Positions 1-5,657 of a stretch of DNA of 5,787 nt are shown one piece after another. Position numbers and translations under genes: made by a program. Numbering within the stretch: the first letter of the stretch is position 1; each line of letters begins with the position of its first letter. The notes under the pieces were generated by a model, which saw only the letters and a list, made by a program, of their open reading frames with translations, made no database searches and was not told where the DNA came from. The stretch is from 70-18 sp041691815 (GTDB taxonomy: Bacteria; Pseudomonadota; Alphaproteobacteria; Acetobacterales; Acetobacteraceae), in the NCBI GenBank assembly GCA_041691815.1, contig JBEPTZ010000202.1, positions 1-5,787 on the forward strand. Direction: 5' to 3'.

Positions 1-75
1 CCCCCCCCCCCCGCCGTCCCCCCCGTTGAAAAATCCCCCGGGCGCTCCCTCCCCGGCGCCGGGCGCGCGGCGGCC
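1..75. other. C-rich low-complexity left end
   Basis: The window opens with 12 C in a row, followed by further C runs, and includes a perfect 12-base palindrome CCCGGCGCCGGG (52-63). It resembles the C-rich leader at the right end: both place an A-rich patch followed by ATCCCC near C runs. Nothing here supports a gene apart from the weak frame noted above. It may be true low-complexity spacer or a poorly assembled contig edge. Confidence 0.35.
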
Positions 76-176
76 AACCCGTTGTGTTCTCCTTTTTGGT
101 AGAAGAAGGCATCGCACTCCTGGCTCTTCGTTTTGTCGCGTGATTCAGACCTTCGTCTGATTCCAGCTACGGTCAT
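1..176 (-). CDS. Possible small open frame running off the left edge, hypothetical
   Basis: Six bases after the aldolase stop, an ATG at 176 opens a frame of at least 58 codons that leaves the window without a stop. It starts MTVAGIRRRSESRDK and continues through SQECDAFFYQKGEHNG. I do not recognise a domain. Against it being a gene: the ribosome site is poor. The first 20 or so codons include AGA, CGA, AGG, TCA and GTA, unlike the GC-rich codons of its neighbours. The far end dissolves into glycine/proline/arginine codons imposed by G-rich low-complexity DNA. The opposite strand is also open over part of it. It may instead be a conserved non-coding repeat that happens to be open. Low confidence as a protein. 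Confidence 0.22.
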   Translation of the reverse strand, partial: MTVAGIRRRSESRDKTKSQECDAFFYQKGEHNGLAAARPAPGRERPGDFSTGGTAGGG

Positions 177-180
177 CACG
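139..180. other. Bulged stem-loop just after the aldolase stop
   Basis: A hexamer pair CGTGAT/ATCACG (139-144 with 175-180) stacks directly on TCAGAC/GTCTGA (145-150 with 155-160, loop 151-154). This gives a 12-bp stem interrupted on one side by a 14-base bulge (161-174). It begins 3 bases past the aldolase stop in the direction of transcription. No T-run follows, so it is not a standard intrinsic terminator. It could protect the transcript 3' end or be part of a dispersed repeat. The surrounding stretch (about 76-176) is visibly AT-richer than the genes. Confidence 0.45.
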
Positions 181-182
181 CT

Positions 183-1253
183 CTACGCCTTGGCGATCAC
201 CTGCCGCGCCACCGCCAGCGCCTGCTCGATCTGCGCCGCAGTTACCCCGAGATGGGTGCAGGCGCGCACCCGGTAGCGGCCGTTGGTGGAGAACGCCACC
301 CCTTGCCGCCGCGCCGCACCGGCAAACTCCGCCGCCGTCATCCCGGCGCCCTGGGTGTTGAAGAATACCAGGTTGGTATGCGCGTCCTCGGCGGTGATGC
401 CGGGAATCTGCGCCAGCCCGCGCACCAGCGACCTGGCGTTGACATGATCCTCGGCCAGCCGGTCGATATGGTGATCCAGCGCGTAGATGCAGCCCGCCGC
501 CAGCATGCCGGACTGCCGCATCGCGCCGCCCATGCGCTGCTTCCAGCGCCAGGCGGTGCCGATGAACTCGCGCGAGCCGACCAGCACCGCGCCGACGCCG
601 GTGCCCAGCCCCTTGGTGAAATCCAGCCACAGGCTGTCGAAGCCGGCGACCATCTCCTTCACTGCGACGCCCGACTCGACCACCGCGTTCATCAGCCTGG
701 CGCCGTCGATATGGGTGGCCATGCCGTTCTCGCGGGCGATCGCACTGATCTCGTTGAGGCGGGCCAGCGGCCACACCGTGCCGCCGCCGGAATTGGCGGT
801 CTGCTCCACCTCCACCAGGGTCTGCGGCGGCGCGTTGCGGTTGCGCGGGCGGATCGCGGCGCGCAGCGTGTCGCCGTCGAACTGGCCCGAGGCGCCCTTC
901 AGTCCGGTGATCTGCGCGCCGGCGATCGCCGCCGCACCGCCGCCCTCGCTGGTCAGGATATGGGCACTCTCATGCGCCAGAATCTCGTCGCCGGGCCGGC
1001 AATGGGTGGCCATGGCGATCTGGTTGCACATCGTGCCGGATGGCAGGAACAGCGCCGCCTGCTTGCCCATCAACGCCGCCATCCGCTCCTGCAGCAGGTT
1101 GGTGGTGGGGTCGAGGCCCATTTGCTCGTCGCCCACCTCGGCCGCCAGCATCGCCGCCTTCATCGCCTGGGTCGGCTGGGTCTGGGTGTCGGAATACAGA
1201 TTGACGCTGACCGGCGGCAGATCGGCGCCGGTGCGCAGCGGGGCATAGTCCAT
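183..1253 (-). CDS. ltaE: Threonine aldolase family PLP-dependent lyase (probably low-specificity L-threonine aldolase)
   Basis: Members cleave threonine or allo-threonine to glycine and acetaldehyde with pyridoxal phosphate in the cytoplasm. The 356-residue, fold-type I protein shows the N-terminal LYSDTQTQPTQAM (19-31), GDEQMGLDPTTNLLQERMA (41-59), the phosphate-binding region LPSGTMCNQIAM (70-81), HESAHILTSEGGG (94-106), EQTANSGGG (150-158), the cofactor-ring aspartate Asp183 in HIDGAR (181-186), and the Schiff-base lysine Lys214 in FTKGLGTGVG (212-221). I chose the ATG at 1253, with GGAG 8 bases upstream, because the frame further upstream runs into the AT-rich repeat and encodes unrelated sequence. 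It lies 261 bases beyond the anti-sigma gene, so it probably has its own promoter. The family is clear, but stereopreference (L-threonine, L-allo-threonine or another beta-hydroxy amino acid) cannot be read from the sequence. Functional links to the lipoate genes through glycine cleavage are possible but speculative. Confidence 0.92.
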   Translation of the reverse strand: MDYAPLRTGADLPPVSVNLYSDTQTQPTQAMKAAMLAAEVGDEQMGLDPTTNLLQERMAALMGKQAALFLPSGTMCNQIAMATHCRPGDEILAHESAHILTSEGGGAAAIAGAQITGLKGASGQFDGDTLRAAIRPRNRNAPPQTLVEVEQTANSGGGTVWPLARLNEISAIARENGMATHIDGARLMNAVVESGVAVKEMVAGFDSLWLDFTKGLGTGVGAVLVGSREFIGTAWRWKQRMGGAMRQSGMLAAGCIYALDHHIDRLAEDHVNARSLVRGLAQIPGITAEDAHTNLVFFNTQGAGMTAAEFAGAARRQGVAFSTNGRYRVRACTHLGVTAAQIEQALAVARQVIAKA

Positions 1254-1514
1254 TATGCGGTCTCCATCCTGGGGAACGGACAGAGAAGCAGGTAGCGGCG
1301 GGGTGCGCCAGATGGGGGGGCGCGGGAGGCCGGCAACAGGAAGGCAAGGATGTTCTTTTTTGAAAAAAAGAACCAAAAAACGTTTGTCCGGGGCTTCGCC
1401 CGCGCTCGCACCAGGGTGCCACCGCACGGCGCAGATGAAACGTTTTTTTGCTTCTTTTTGTTCACAAAAAGAAGACCTTGCTCCTGTTTCCCTGGCTTGG
1501 GCGGATGACCCGCT
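1254..1514. other. Intergenic region between anti-sigma gene and threonine aldolase gene
   Basis: These 261 bases hold no convincing gene. The centre (1352-1474) is an AT-rich, hairpin-bearing inverted repeat, described separately. The part next to the aldolase gene (1254-1350) must contain its ribosome site (GGAG, 8 bases before the ATG) and probably its promoter, since the aldolase is well separated from the upstream operon. I could not identify a convincing -35/-10 pair there. A run of seven G follows position 1313. No canonical Rho-independent terminator (GC-rich stem followed directly by a T-run) is visible for the sigma/anti-sigma operon. Confidence 0.6.
1352..1474. repeat. Compound inverted repeat with a hairpin in each arm
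   Basis: Arm 1 (1352-1385) begins with an inverted repeat (1352-1361 with 1364-1373) and continues through C, six A and CGTTT. Arm 2 (1438-1474) is the same module on the other strand and contains a perfect 10-bp stem with a TTCA loop (1451-1460 with 1465-1474). The arms also pair with each other through an exact 11-base match (1375-1385 with 1438-1448). Between them is a GC-rich core with a GGGC-TTC-GCCC hairpin (1391-1401). The outermost base pair of the arm hairpins is G-C in arm 1 and C-G in arm 2, a compensated change. Similar AT-rich repeats are, from memory, common between genes in Acetobacteraceae. It may act in transcript ending or stability, or be a dispersed non-coding element. Confidence 0.65.
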
Positions 1515-2219
1515 TCAGGTGTTGCTGGCCGGCATCAGCCGCCCGAAGAACACCACCGGCCCGCTCGGCTGCCCGGTCGGCGAACCGCCCGGCGGCTCGA
1601 CGCTGATCATGATCAGCATGTTCTTCTGCGGCTGCACCGCCGGAGCGGCGATGTTGACCGCGCTGCCGTGCATCGGGATCATGCCCAGGCTGGTTGGCTC
1701 GGTGGCGCCCGGCGGCTGGCCCCACAACTGCCATTGCCGGCCGTCCGGCAGTTGCGGCCGGGTGCCGGCCAGCGAGGTCATCGCCGCCAGGTGCAGCCCG
1801 CCGCCCGGCATCACCTCGGCGGCAAACGCCGGCTGGCTCTGGCCGCCGACCAGCACCGCCATGATGCGCGGCGCCGGTGCGCGCGGCACGTAGGCGATGC
1901 CGGCGAATGCCGCCGCCGCCAGCGTCGCGCCGATCGCCCAGACCCGCCACAACGCCAGCCATGGTCGGCGTGGCGCGGTGGTGGGCGACAGCGCGGCGTC
2001 GATCCGCTGCCACAGCCCCTCCGGCGGCGCTTCCAGCGCCGCCAGCGCGCTGAGTGGCGCCAGTCGGCGCTCCCACGCCGCGACCGCCTCGCGCAGCGCC
2101 GCGTCGCTGGCCAGCGCGGCGGTCACCCGCGCGGCGCTGCGCGCGTCCAGCGTGCCGAGCACATACTCGCCGGCCAGCGCGTCGCGTTCCGCCGGGTCGC
2201 GGGGCAGATCGCCGCTCAC
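1515..2219 (-). CDS. Membrane anti-sigma factor, RskA-type
   Basis: The 234-residue protein should hold the preceding sigma factor inactive at the inner membrane. The cytoplasmic N-terminal domain (about 8-80) has the typical LAGEYVLGTLD segment (15-25), a helical AALREAVAAWERRLAPLSAL stretch, and PPEGLWQRIDAAL (65-77). One membrane segment runs from about Trp87 to Val111. The remainder should be periplasmic and resembles the RskA C-terminal domain: AVLVGGQSQPAF, LPDGRQWQLWGQPPG, SLGMIP, and VEPPGGSPTGQPSGPVVFFG near the end. There are no cysteines, so it is not a zinc-binding ChrR/RsrA-type anti-sigma. The GTG start at 2219 overlaps the sigma stop (GTGA) and has GGGAG 8 bases upstream. An in-frame GTG three codons earlier is a less likely start. 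RskA-type proteins are usually inactivated by regulated proteolysis; the signal here is unknown. Confidence 0.9.
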   Translation of the reverse strand: MSGDLPRDPAERDALAGEYVLGTLDARSAARVTAALASDAALREAVAAWERRLAPLSALAALEAPPEGLWQRIDAALSPTTAPRRPWLALWRVWAIGATLAAAAFAGIAYVPRAPAPRIMAVLVGGQSQPAFAAEVMPGGGLHLAAMTSLAGTRPQLPDGRQWQLWGQPPGATEPTSLGMIPMHGSAVNIAAPAVQPQKNMLIMISVEPPGGSPTGQPSGPVVFFGRLMPASNT

Positions 2220-2773
2220 GACATGCACTCCCGCAGGCTCAGCAGACCACGGCGAATCCAGGATTTGACGGTGCCCAGCGGCAGCGCCAGCCGGGCGGCG
2301 ATCTCCGGGTGCGACAAGCCGTGCACGAAGGCCAGCACGATCCCCTCGCGGTTCTTCGGCTCCAGCTTGTCGAGGCAGGCGCGCAGCCGGGCGCCATCCT
2401 CGGCGTCCGACAGCCGGTCCAGCGCATCGGCCGCCACCGGGCCGTCGCCGAGATCGGGATCGTCGCTGGGGATCTCCCGCCCCCTCCGCCGCGCCACATC
2501 CAGCGCGCCGTAGCGCACGATTGAGGACAGCCACACCGAGGCCTCGCCGCGCGTCGCGTCGAACTGGCCGGCGCGTTGCCACACCCGCAGGAACGCATCC
2601 TGCATCACATCGGCGGCGGCGGGGCGGTCACGCAGGATGGCCATGGCGATTCCGAACAGGCGGGTGGACTGCCTGACATAGACGGCGCGGAGTGCGGCGC
2701 GGTCTCCCGCGGCCACCCGGACCAGCAGCGCGTCGAGCCCATCGGCCTCGGCGCCGCCGGTTCCTGCAGCCAC
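2216..2773 (-). CDS. ECF-family RNA polymerase sigma factor, SigK-like
   Basis: This 185-residue group IV sigma-70 protein should direct RNA polymerase to a small regulon. Region 2 spans about residues 14-99: DALLVRVAAGDRAALRAVY, then RLFGIAMAILRD, then the core-binding DVMQDAFLRVWQR (55-67) and the -10 recognition part SVWLSSIVRYGALDVARRR (79-97). A linker follows, then region 4 (about 129-182) with the helix-turn-helix LSHPEIAARLALPLGTVKSWIRRGL. I chose the GTG at 2773 because it gives a normal family N-terminus and overlaps the preceding TAG by one base; the frame stays open further upstream only inside the neighbouring gene. The ribosome site is weak, so it probably depends on coupling. 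Only two cysteines occur, Cys133 and Cys183, flanking region 4 as in SigK homologues. Its stop overlaps the anti-sigma start. The regulon and signal are unknown. Confidence 0.93.
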   Translation of the reverse strand: MAAGTGGAEADGLDALLVRVAAGDRAALRAVYVRQSTRLFGIAMAILRDRPAAADVMQDAFLRVWQRAGQFDATRGEASVWLSSIVRYGALDVARRRGREIPSDDPDLGDGPVAADALDRLSDAEDGARLRACLDKLEPKNREGIVLAFVHGLSHPEIAARLALPLGTVKSWIRRGLLSLRECMS

Positions 2774-3246
2774 TACGCGCCGGCCTGCTGCGCGGATGCA
2801 GTCGGGTGGCGCGGGGCGGGGCCATAGACCACCCGCGCCCGCTGCATGAAGGCATTCACCATGCGGCGCACCGCCTCGCCGAACACCGGGCCGATCGCCA
2901 GTTGCAGCAGGCGCGAGCGGAATTCGAAATCGACGTAGAACGCCACCTTGCAGCCGCTGCCCTCGGGGTTGAACCGCCACTGGTTCTTCAGGTATTTGAA
3001 CGGGCCGTTCTCGTACTGCACATCCATCGCCCCCGGCCGGTCCAGCCGCACCCGGCTGGTGAAGCTTTCGCGGAACGGGCCGAAGCCGATGGTCATATCC
3101 GCCACCAGCTCGGTGTCGCTGCGGCTGCGCACCCGGGCGCCGACGCACCACGGCAGGAATTCCGGATAGCGGCCGACATCGGCCACCAGGTCGAACAACT
3201 GGTCCGGCCGATAGCTGGTGGTCTTGGTCTCGCTATGCCGGGGCAT
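2773..3246 (-). CDS. Coq10/RatA-family START-domain protein
   Basis: The 157-residue protein belongs to the polyketide cyclase/START-like family that includes mitochondrial Coq10 and bacterial RatA. Family features are an N-terminal strand followed by a DQLFDLVADVGRYPEFLPWC stretch (about 15-34), then alternating hydrophobic strands (including LVADMTIGFGPFRESFTSRV), and a C-terminal helix (GPVFGEAVRRMVNAFMQRA) that would close the lipid pocket. Databases often call this a RatA-family toxin. In alphaproteobacteria, next to lipA, a ubiquinone-binding or respiratory support role like Coq10 is more plausible (inference), and no antitoxin partner is visible. The ATG is 3 bases after the lipA stop with only a weak ribosome site (GGA), suggesting translational coupling. 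Its TAG stop shares its last base with the GTG of the downstream sigma factor gene. Confidence 0.93.
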   Translation of the reverse strand: MPRHSETKTTSYRPDQLFDLVADVGRYPEFLPWCVGARVRSRSDTELVADMTIGFGPFRESFTSRVRLDRPGAMDVQYENGPFKYLKNQWRFNPEGSGCKVAFYVDFEFRSRLLQLAIGPVFGEAVRRMVNAFMQRARVVYGPAPRHPTASAQQAGA

Positions 3247-3249
3247 GCG

Positions 3250-4233
3250 TTAATCCGCGGCAAGCTTGGCCGCTGCCAGCCGCGCACTCCGCGCCGCCTG
3301 CAATGCCGCGAAATCGGCGTCGGCGTGGTACGAGCTGCGGGTCAGCGGCGTCGCCGAGACCAGCAGGAAGCCCTTGCTGCGCGCCAGGCTGGCATAGTCG
3401 GCGAAGGCGTCCGGGGTGACGAATTCGGCCACCGCGGCGTGCTTCACCGTGGGTTGCAGATATTGCCCCATGGTCAGGAAATCGACGTCGGCGATGCGCA
3501 GGTCGTCCATCACCTGCATGATCTCCGCCCGCCCCTCGCCCAGCCCGACCATCAGGCCGGACTTGGTGAACATGGTGGGGTCGATCTGCTTCACCCGGTC
3601 CAGCAGCCGCAGCGACTGGTAGTAGCGGGCACCGGGGCGGATCGACGGATACAGCCGCGGCACCGTCTCCAGATTGTGGTTGAAGACATCCGGCCTGGCC
3701 TCGACCACCAGTTCCATCGCGCCCGGCTTGCGCAGGAAATCGGGCGTCAGCACCTCGATCGTGGTGCCGGGCGCCGCCGCCCGGATGGCGCGGATCACCG
3801 CGGCGAAATGCGCCGCCCCGCCATCGTCGAGGTCATCGCGGTCGACGCTGGTGATCACCACATGACGCAGCCCGAGCTTGGCCACCGCATCGCCGACCCG
3901 AGCCGGTTCATCGGCATCCAGCGGGCCGGGATGGCCGGTGCGCACGTTGCAGAAGCTGCAGGCGCGGGTGCAGGTATCGCCCATGATCATCATGGTGGCG
4001 TGGCGGTGCGACCAGCATTCGCCGATATTCGGGCAGGCCGCCTCCTCGCACACCGTCACCAGGTTGTGGTCGCGCATCAGTTTGCGGGTCTCGAAATACA
4101 CCGGATGGTTCGGTGCCTTGACCCGAATCCAGTCCGGTTTACGCTGGATCGGGTTGTCCGGCCGATGCGCCTTCTCCGGGTGACGCAGCGCCGCATCGCC
4201 GGTGCGATGATCGATCACGAGACGAGTGGACAT
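3250..4233 (-). CDS. lipA: Lipoyl synthase (radical SAM)
   Basis: LipA inserts two sulfur atoms into protein-bound octanoyl groups to make the lipoyl cofactor of E2 subunits and glycine cleavage H protein. All hallmark residues are present in the 327-residue protein. The auxiliary [4Fe-4S] cluster cysteines are Cys62, Cys67 and Cys73 (CEEAACPNIGEC). The radical SAM triad is Cys88, Cys92 and Cys95 (CTRACSFC). The C-terminal RSSY motif at 299-302 supplies the conserved serine cluster ligand. VITSVDRDDL and the HNLETV region are typical of the family. The ATG has AGGAG 7 bases upstream. It lies 23 bases after lpdA and 3 bases before the next gene, so it is almost certainly co-transcribed with both. 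No lipB is visible, so octanoyl transfer must be encoded elsewhere. The alanine-rich C-terminal tail is not unusual. Confidence 0.98.
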   Translation of the reverse strand: MSTRLVIDHRTGDAALRHPEKAHRPDNPIQRKPDWIRVKAPNHPVYFETRKLMRDHNLVTVCEEAACPNIGECWSHRHATMMIMGDTCTRACSFCNVRTGHPGPLDADEPARVGDAVAKLGLRHVVITSVDRDDLDDGGAAHFAAVIRAIRAAAPGTTIEVLTPDFLRKPGAMELVVEARPDVFNHNLETVPRLYPSIRPGARYYQSLRLLDRVKQIDPTMFTKSGLMVGLGEGRAEIMQVMDDLRIADVDFLTMGQYLQPTVKHAAVAEFVTPDAFADYASLARSKGFLLVSATPLTRSSYHADADFAALQAARSARLAAAKLAAD

Positions 4234-4256
4234 TCGGTTACTCCTGAGCCAGCAAC

Positions 4257-5657
4257 CTAGAAGTGGAGGGTGCGGCCATAGGCGTCAAGCACGGCCTCAT
4301 GCATGGTTTCGCTGATGGTGGGATGCGGGAAGATCGTGGCGATCAGCTCTGCCTCGGTGCTCTCCAGCGTGCGGGCGATGGTGTAGCCCTGGATCAGCTC
4401 GGTGACTTCGGCGCCGACCATGTGGGCGCCGAGCAACTCGCCGGTCTTGGCGTCGAACACCGTCTTGACCAGCCCCTCCGGTTCGCCCATGGCGATCGCC
4501 TTGCCGTTGCCGATGAACGGGAAGCGGCCGACGCGGACCTCATGCCCGGCCTCCTTGGCTTTCGCCTCGGTCATGCCCACCGAGGCCACCTGCGGCCGGC
4601 AATAGGTGCAGCCGGGGATATTGCCCCAGTTGACCGGGTGCACGCCCTCGACGCCGGCGATCTTCTCGACGCAGACCACGCCCTCGTGCATCGCCTTGTG
4701 CGCCAGCCAGGGCGGCCCGGCCAGGTCGCCGATCGCATACACCCCGGGCTCGCCGGTGCGGCACCACTCGTCGATCACCACATGGGTGCGGTCGACCTTG
4801 ATTTTGGTGCCCTCCAGCCCGATGCCCTCGACATTGCCGACGATGCCGACCGCCGAGATCACCCGGTCCACGGTGATGTCCTGGGTCTTGCCGCCGGCTT
4901 CCACCGTGACGGTGACGTTGTTGGCGCCTTTCTTGACGCCCTTCACCGCCGCCGAGGTCAGGATCTTCATCCCCTGCTTCTCGAACGCCTTGCGGGCGAA
5001 TGCGCCGATCTCGGCATCCTCCACCGGCAGCACCCGGTCCATCACCTCCACCACGGTCACCTCGGCGCCCATGTTGCGGAAGAAGCTGGCGAACTCGATG
5101 CCGATCGCCCCGGAGCCGATCACCAGCAGCGATTTCGGCATCGCCTCCGGCACCAGCGCATCGCGATACGCCCAGATCAGCTTGCCATCCGCCTCGATCC
5201 CCGGCAGCTCGCGCGCCCGCGCCCCGGTGGCCAGGATGATGTGCCTGGCCTTCACGGTGGCCACCGGCTTGCCGTCCTTCTCGACGGTCAGCGTCCCAGC
5301 GCCTGCCAGCTTGCCGTGCCCGTCGAACACCGTGACCTTGTGCTTCTTCAGCAGATGCGCAACGCCCGCCGACAACTGCTTCGCCACCCCGCGCGAGCGC
5401 TTCACCACCGCGGCGAAATCGAAGCGGATATTATCGGCGGCAAACCCGTAATCCTTCAGGTTATGCAGCAGGTGATTGATCTCGCTGCTGCGCAACAGCG
5501 CCTTGGTCGGGATGCAGCCCCAGTTGAGGCAGATGCCGCCCAGATTCTCCCGCTCGATCACCGCCGCCTTCATGCCAAGCTGCGCCGCGCGGATCGCCGC
5601 GACGTAGCCGCCGGGGCCGCTGCCCAATACGACGAGGTCGAAATTCTGGTCGGCCAT
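4257..5657 (-). CDS. lpdA: Dihydrolipoyl dehydrogenase (E3 component)
   Basis: This cytoplasmic FAD enzyme re-oxidises the dihydrolipoyl groups of 2-oxoacid dehydrogenase complexes, passing electrons to NAD+. The 466-residue length is normal for the family, and there is no N-terminal lipoyl domain. The FAD-binding GSGPGG motif is at residues 12-17. The redox-active disulfide is Cys43/Cys48 in GGICLNWGCIPTK. An ATG motif is at 143-145, the NAD-binding GSGAIG motif at 181-186, and a second FAD-contact region lies around AIGDLAG. The C-terminal dimerisation domain carries the catalytic His445-Pro446 and Glu450. The ATG start is preceded by AGGAG with a 6-base spacer. It is the first gene of the run in this window; lipA follows after 23 bases. 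The lipA neighbour suggests it serves pyruvate dehydrogenase, whose other genes may lie beyond the right edge (inference). Confidence 0.98.
   Translation of the reverse strand: MADQNFDLVVLGSGPGGYVAAIRAAQLGMKAAVIERENLGGICLNWGCIPTKALLRSSEINHLLHNLKDYGFAADNIRFDFAAVVKRSRGVAKQLSAGVAHLLKKHKVTVFDGHGKLAGAGTLTVEKDGKPVATVKARHIILATGARARELPGIEADGKLIWAYRDALVPEAMPKSLLVIGSGAIGIEFASFFRNMGAEVTVVEVMDRVLPVEDAEIGAFARKAFEKQGMKILTSAAVKGVKKGANNVTVTVEAGGKTQDITVDRVISAVGIVGNVEGIGLEGTKIKVDRTHVVIDEWCRTGEPGVYAIGDLAGPPWLAHKAMHEGVVCVEKIAGVEGVHPVNWGNIPGCTYCRPQVASVGMTEAKAKEAGHEVRVGRFPFIGNGKAIAMGEPEGLVKTVFDAKTGELLGAHMVGAEVTELIQGYTIARTLESTEAELIATIFPHPTISETMHEAVLDAYGRTLHF

Noticed and set aside
252..1295. A 347-codon plus-strand open frame opposite the aldolase gene
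   Set aside because: Shadow of the aldolase gene; low-complexity composition and no family motif.
1254..1427. Extended start for the aldolase at 1427
   Set aside because: The extra 58 codons translate the AT-rich repeat and resemble no aldolase N-terminus; the ATG at 1253 has its own GGAG and gives normal family length.
1253..1465. A 70-codon minus-strand frame starting MNKKKQKN across the intergenic repeat
   Set aside because: The start comes from the A-run of the repeat; the frame has no good ribosome site and overlaps the aldolase ribosome site. It is a by-product of the repeat.
1451..1474. Hairpin as an intrinsic terminator of the sigma/anti-sigma operon
   Set aside because: The stem is A/T-rich and, in the transcription direction, is followed by an A-run rather than a T-run.
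1725..1754. An 8-bp inverted repeat (CAACTGCC/GGCAGTTG) inside the anti-sigma gene
   Set aside because: It falls in codons for the conserved LPDGRQWQLWG region; chance pairing in GC-rich coding DNA is sufficient.
2220..2582. Extended start for the anti-sigma factor at 2582
   Set aside because: The additional residues are the sigma gene read in a shifted frame; the GTG at 2219 gives the expected LAGEYVLGTLD N-terminal domain.
2774..3151. Extended start for the sigma factor at 3151
   Set aside because: It would overlap most of the Coq10/RatA gene in another frame, and the extra residues do not look like sigma sequence; the GTG at 2773 fits family length.
2773..3246. A RatA toxin-antitoxin module
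   Set aside because: The RatA name comes from the E. coli homologue; there is no adjacent antitoxin, and the position after lipA points to a Coq10-like household role.
2692..4260. A 522-codon plus-strand open frame opposite lipA and the Coq10/RatA gene
   Set aside because: It is antisense to two genes with complete diagnostic motifs, is rich in R/H/G/A as expected of high-GC shadow frames, and shows no recognisable domain.
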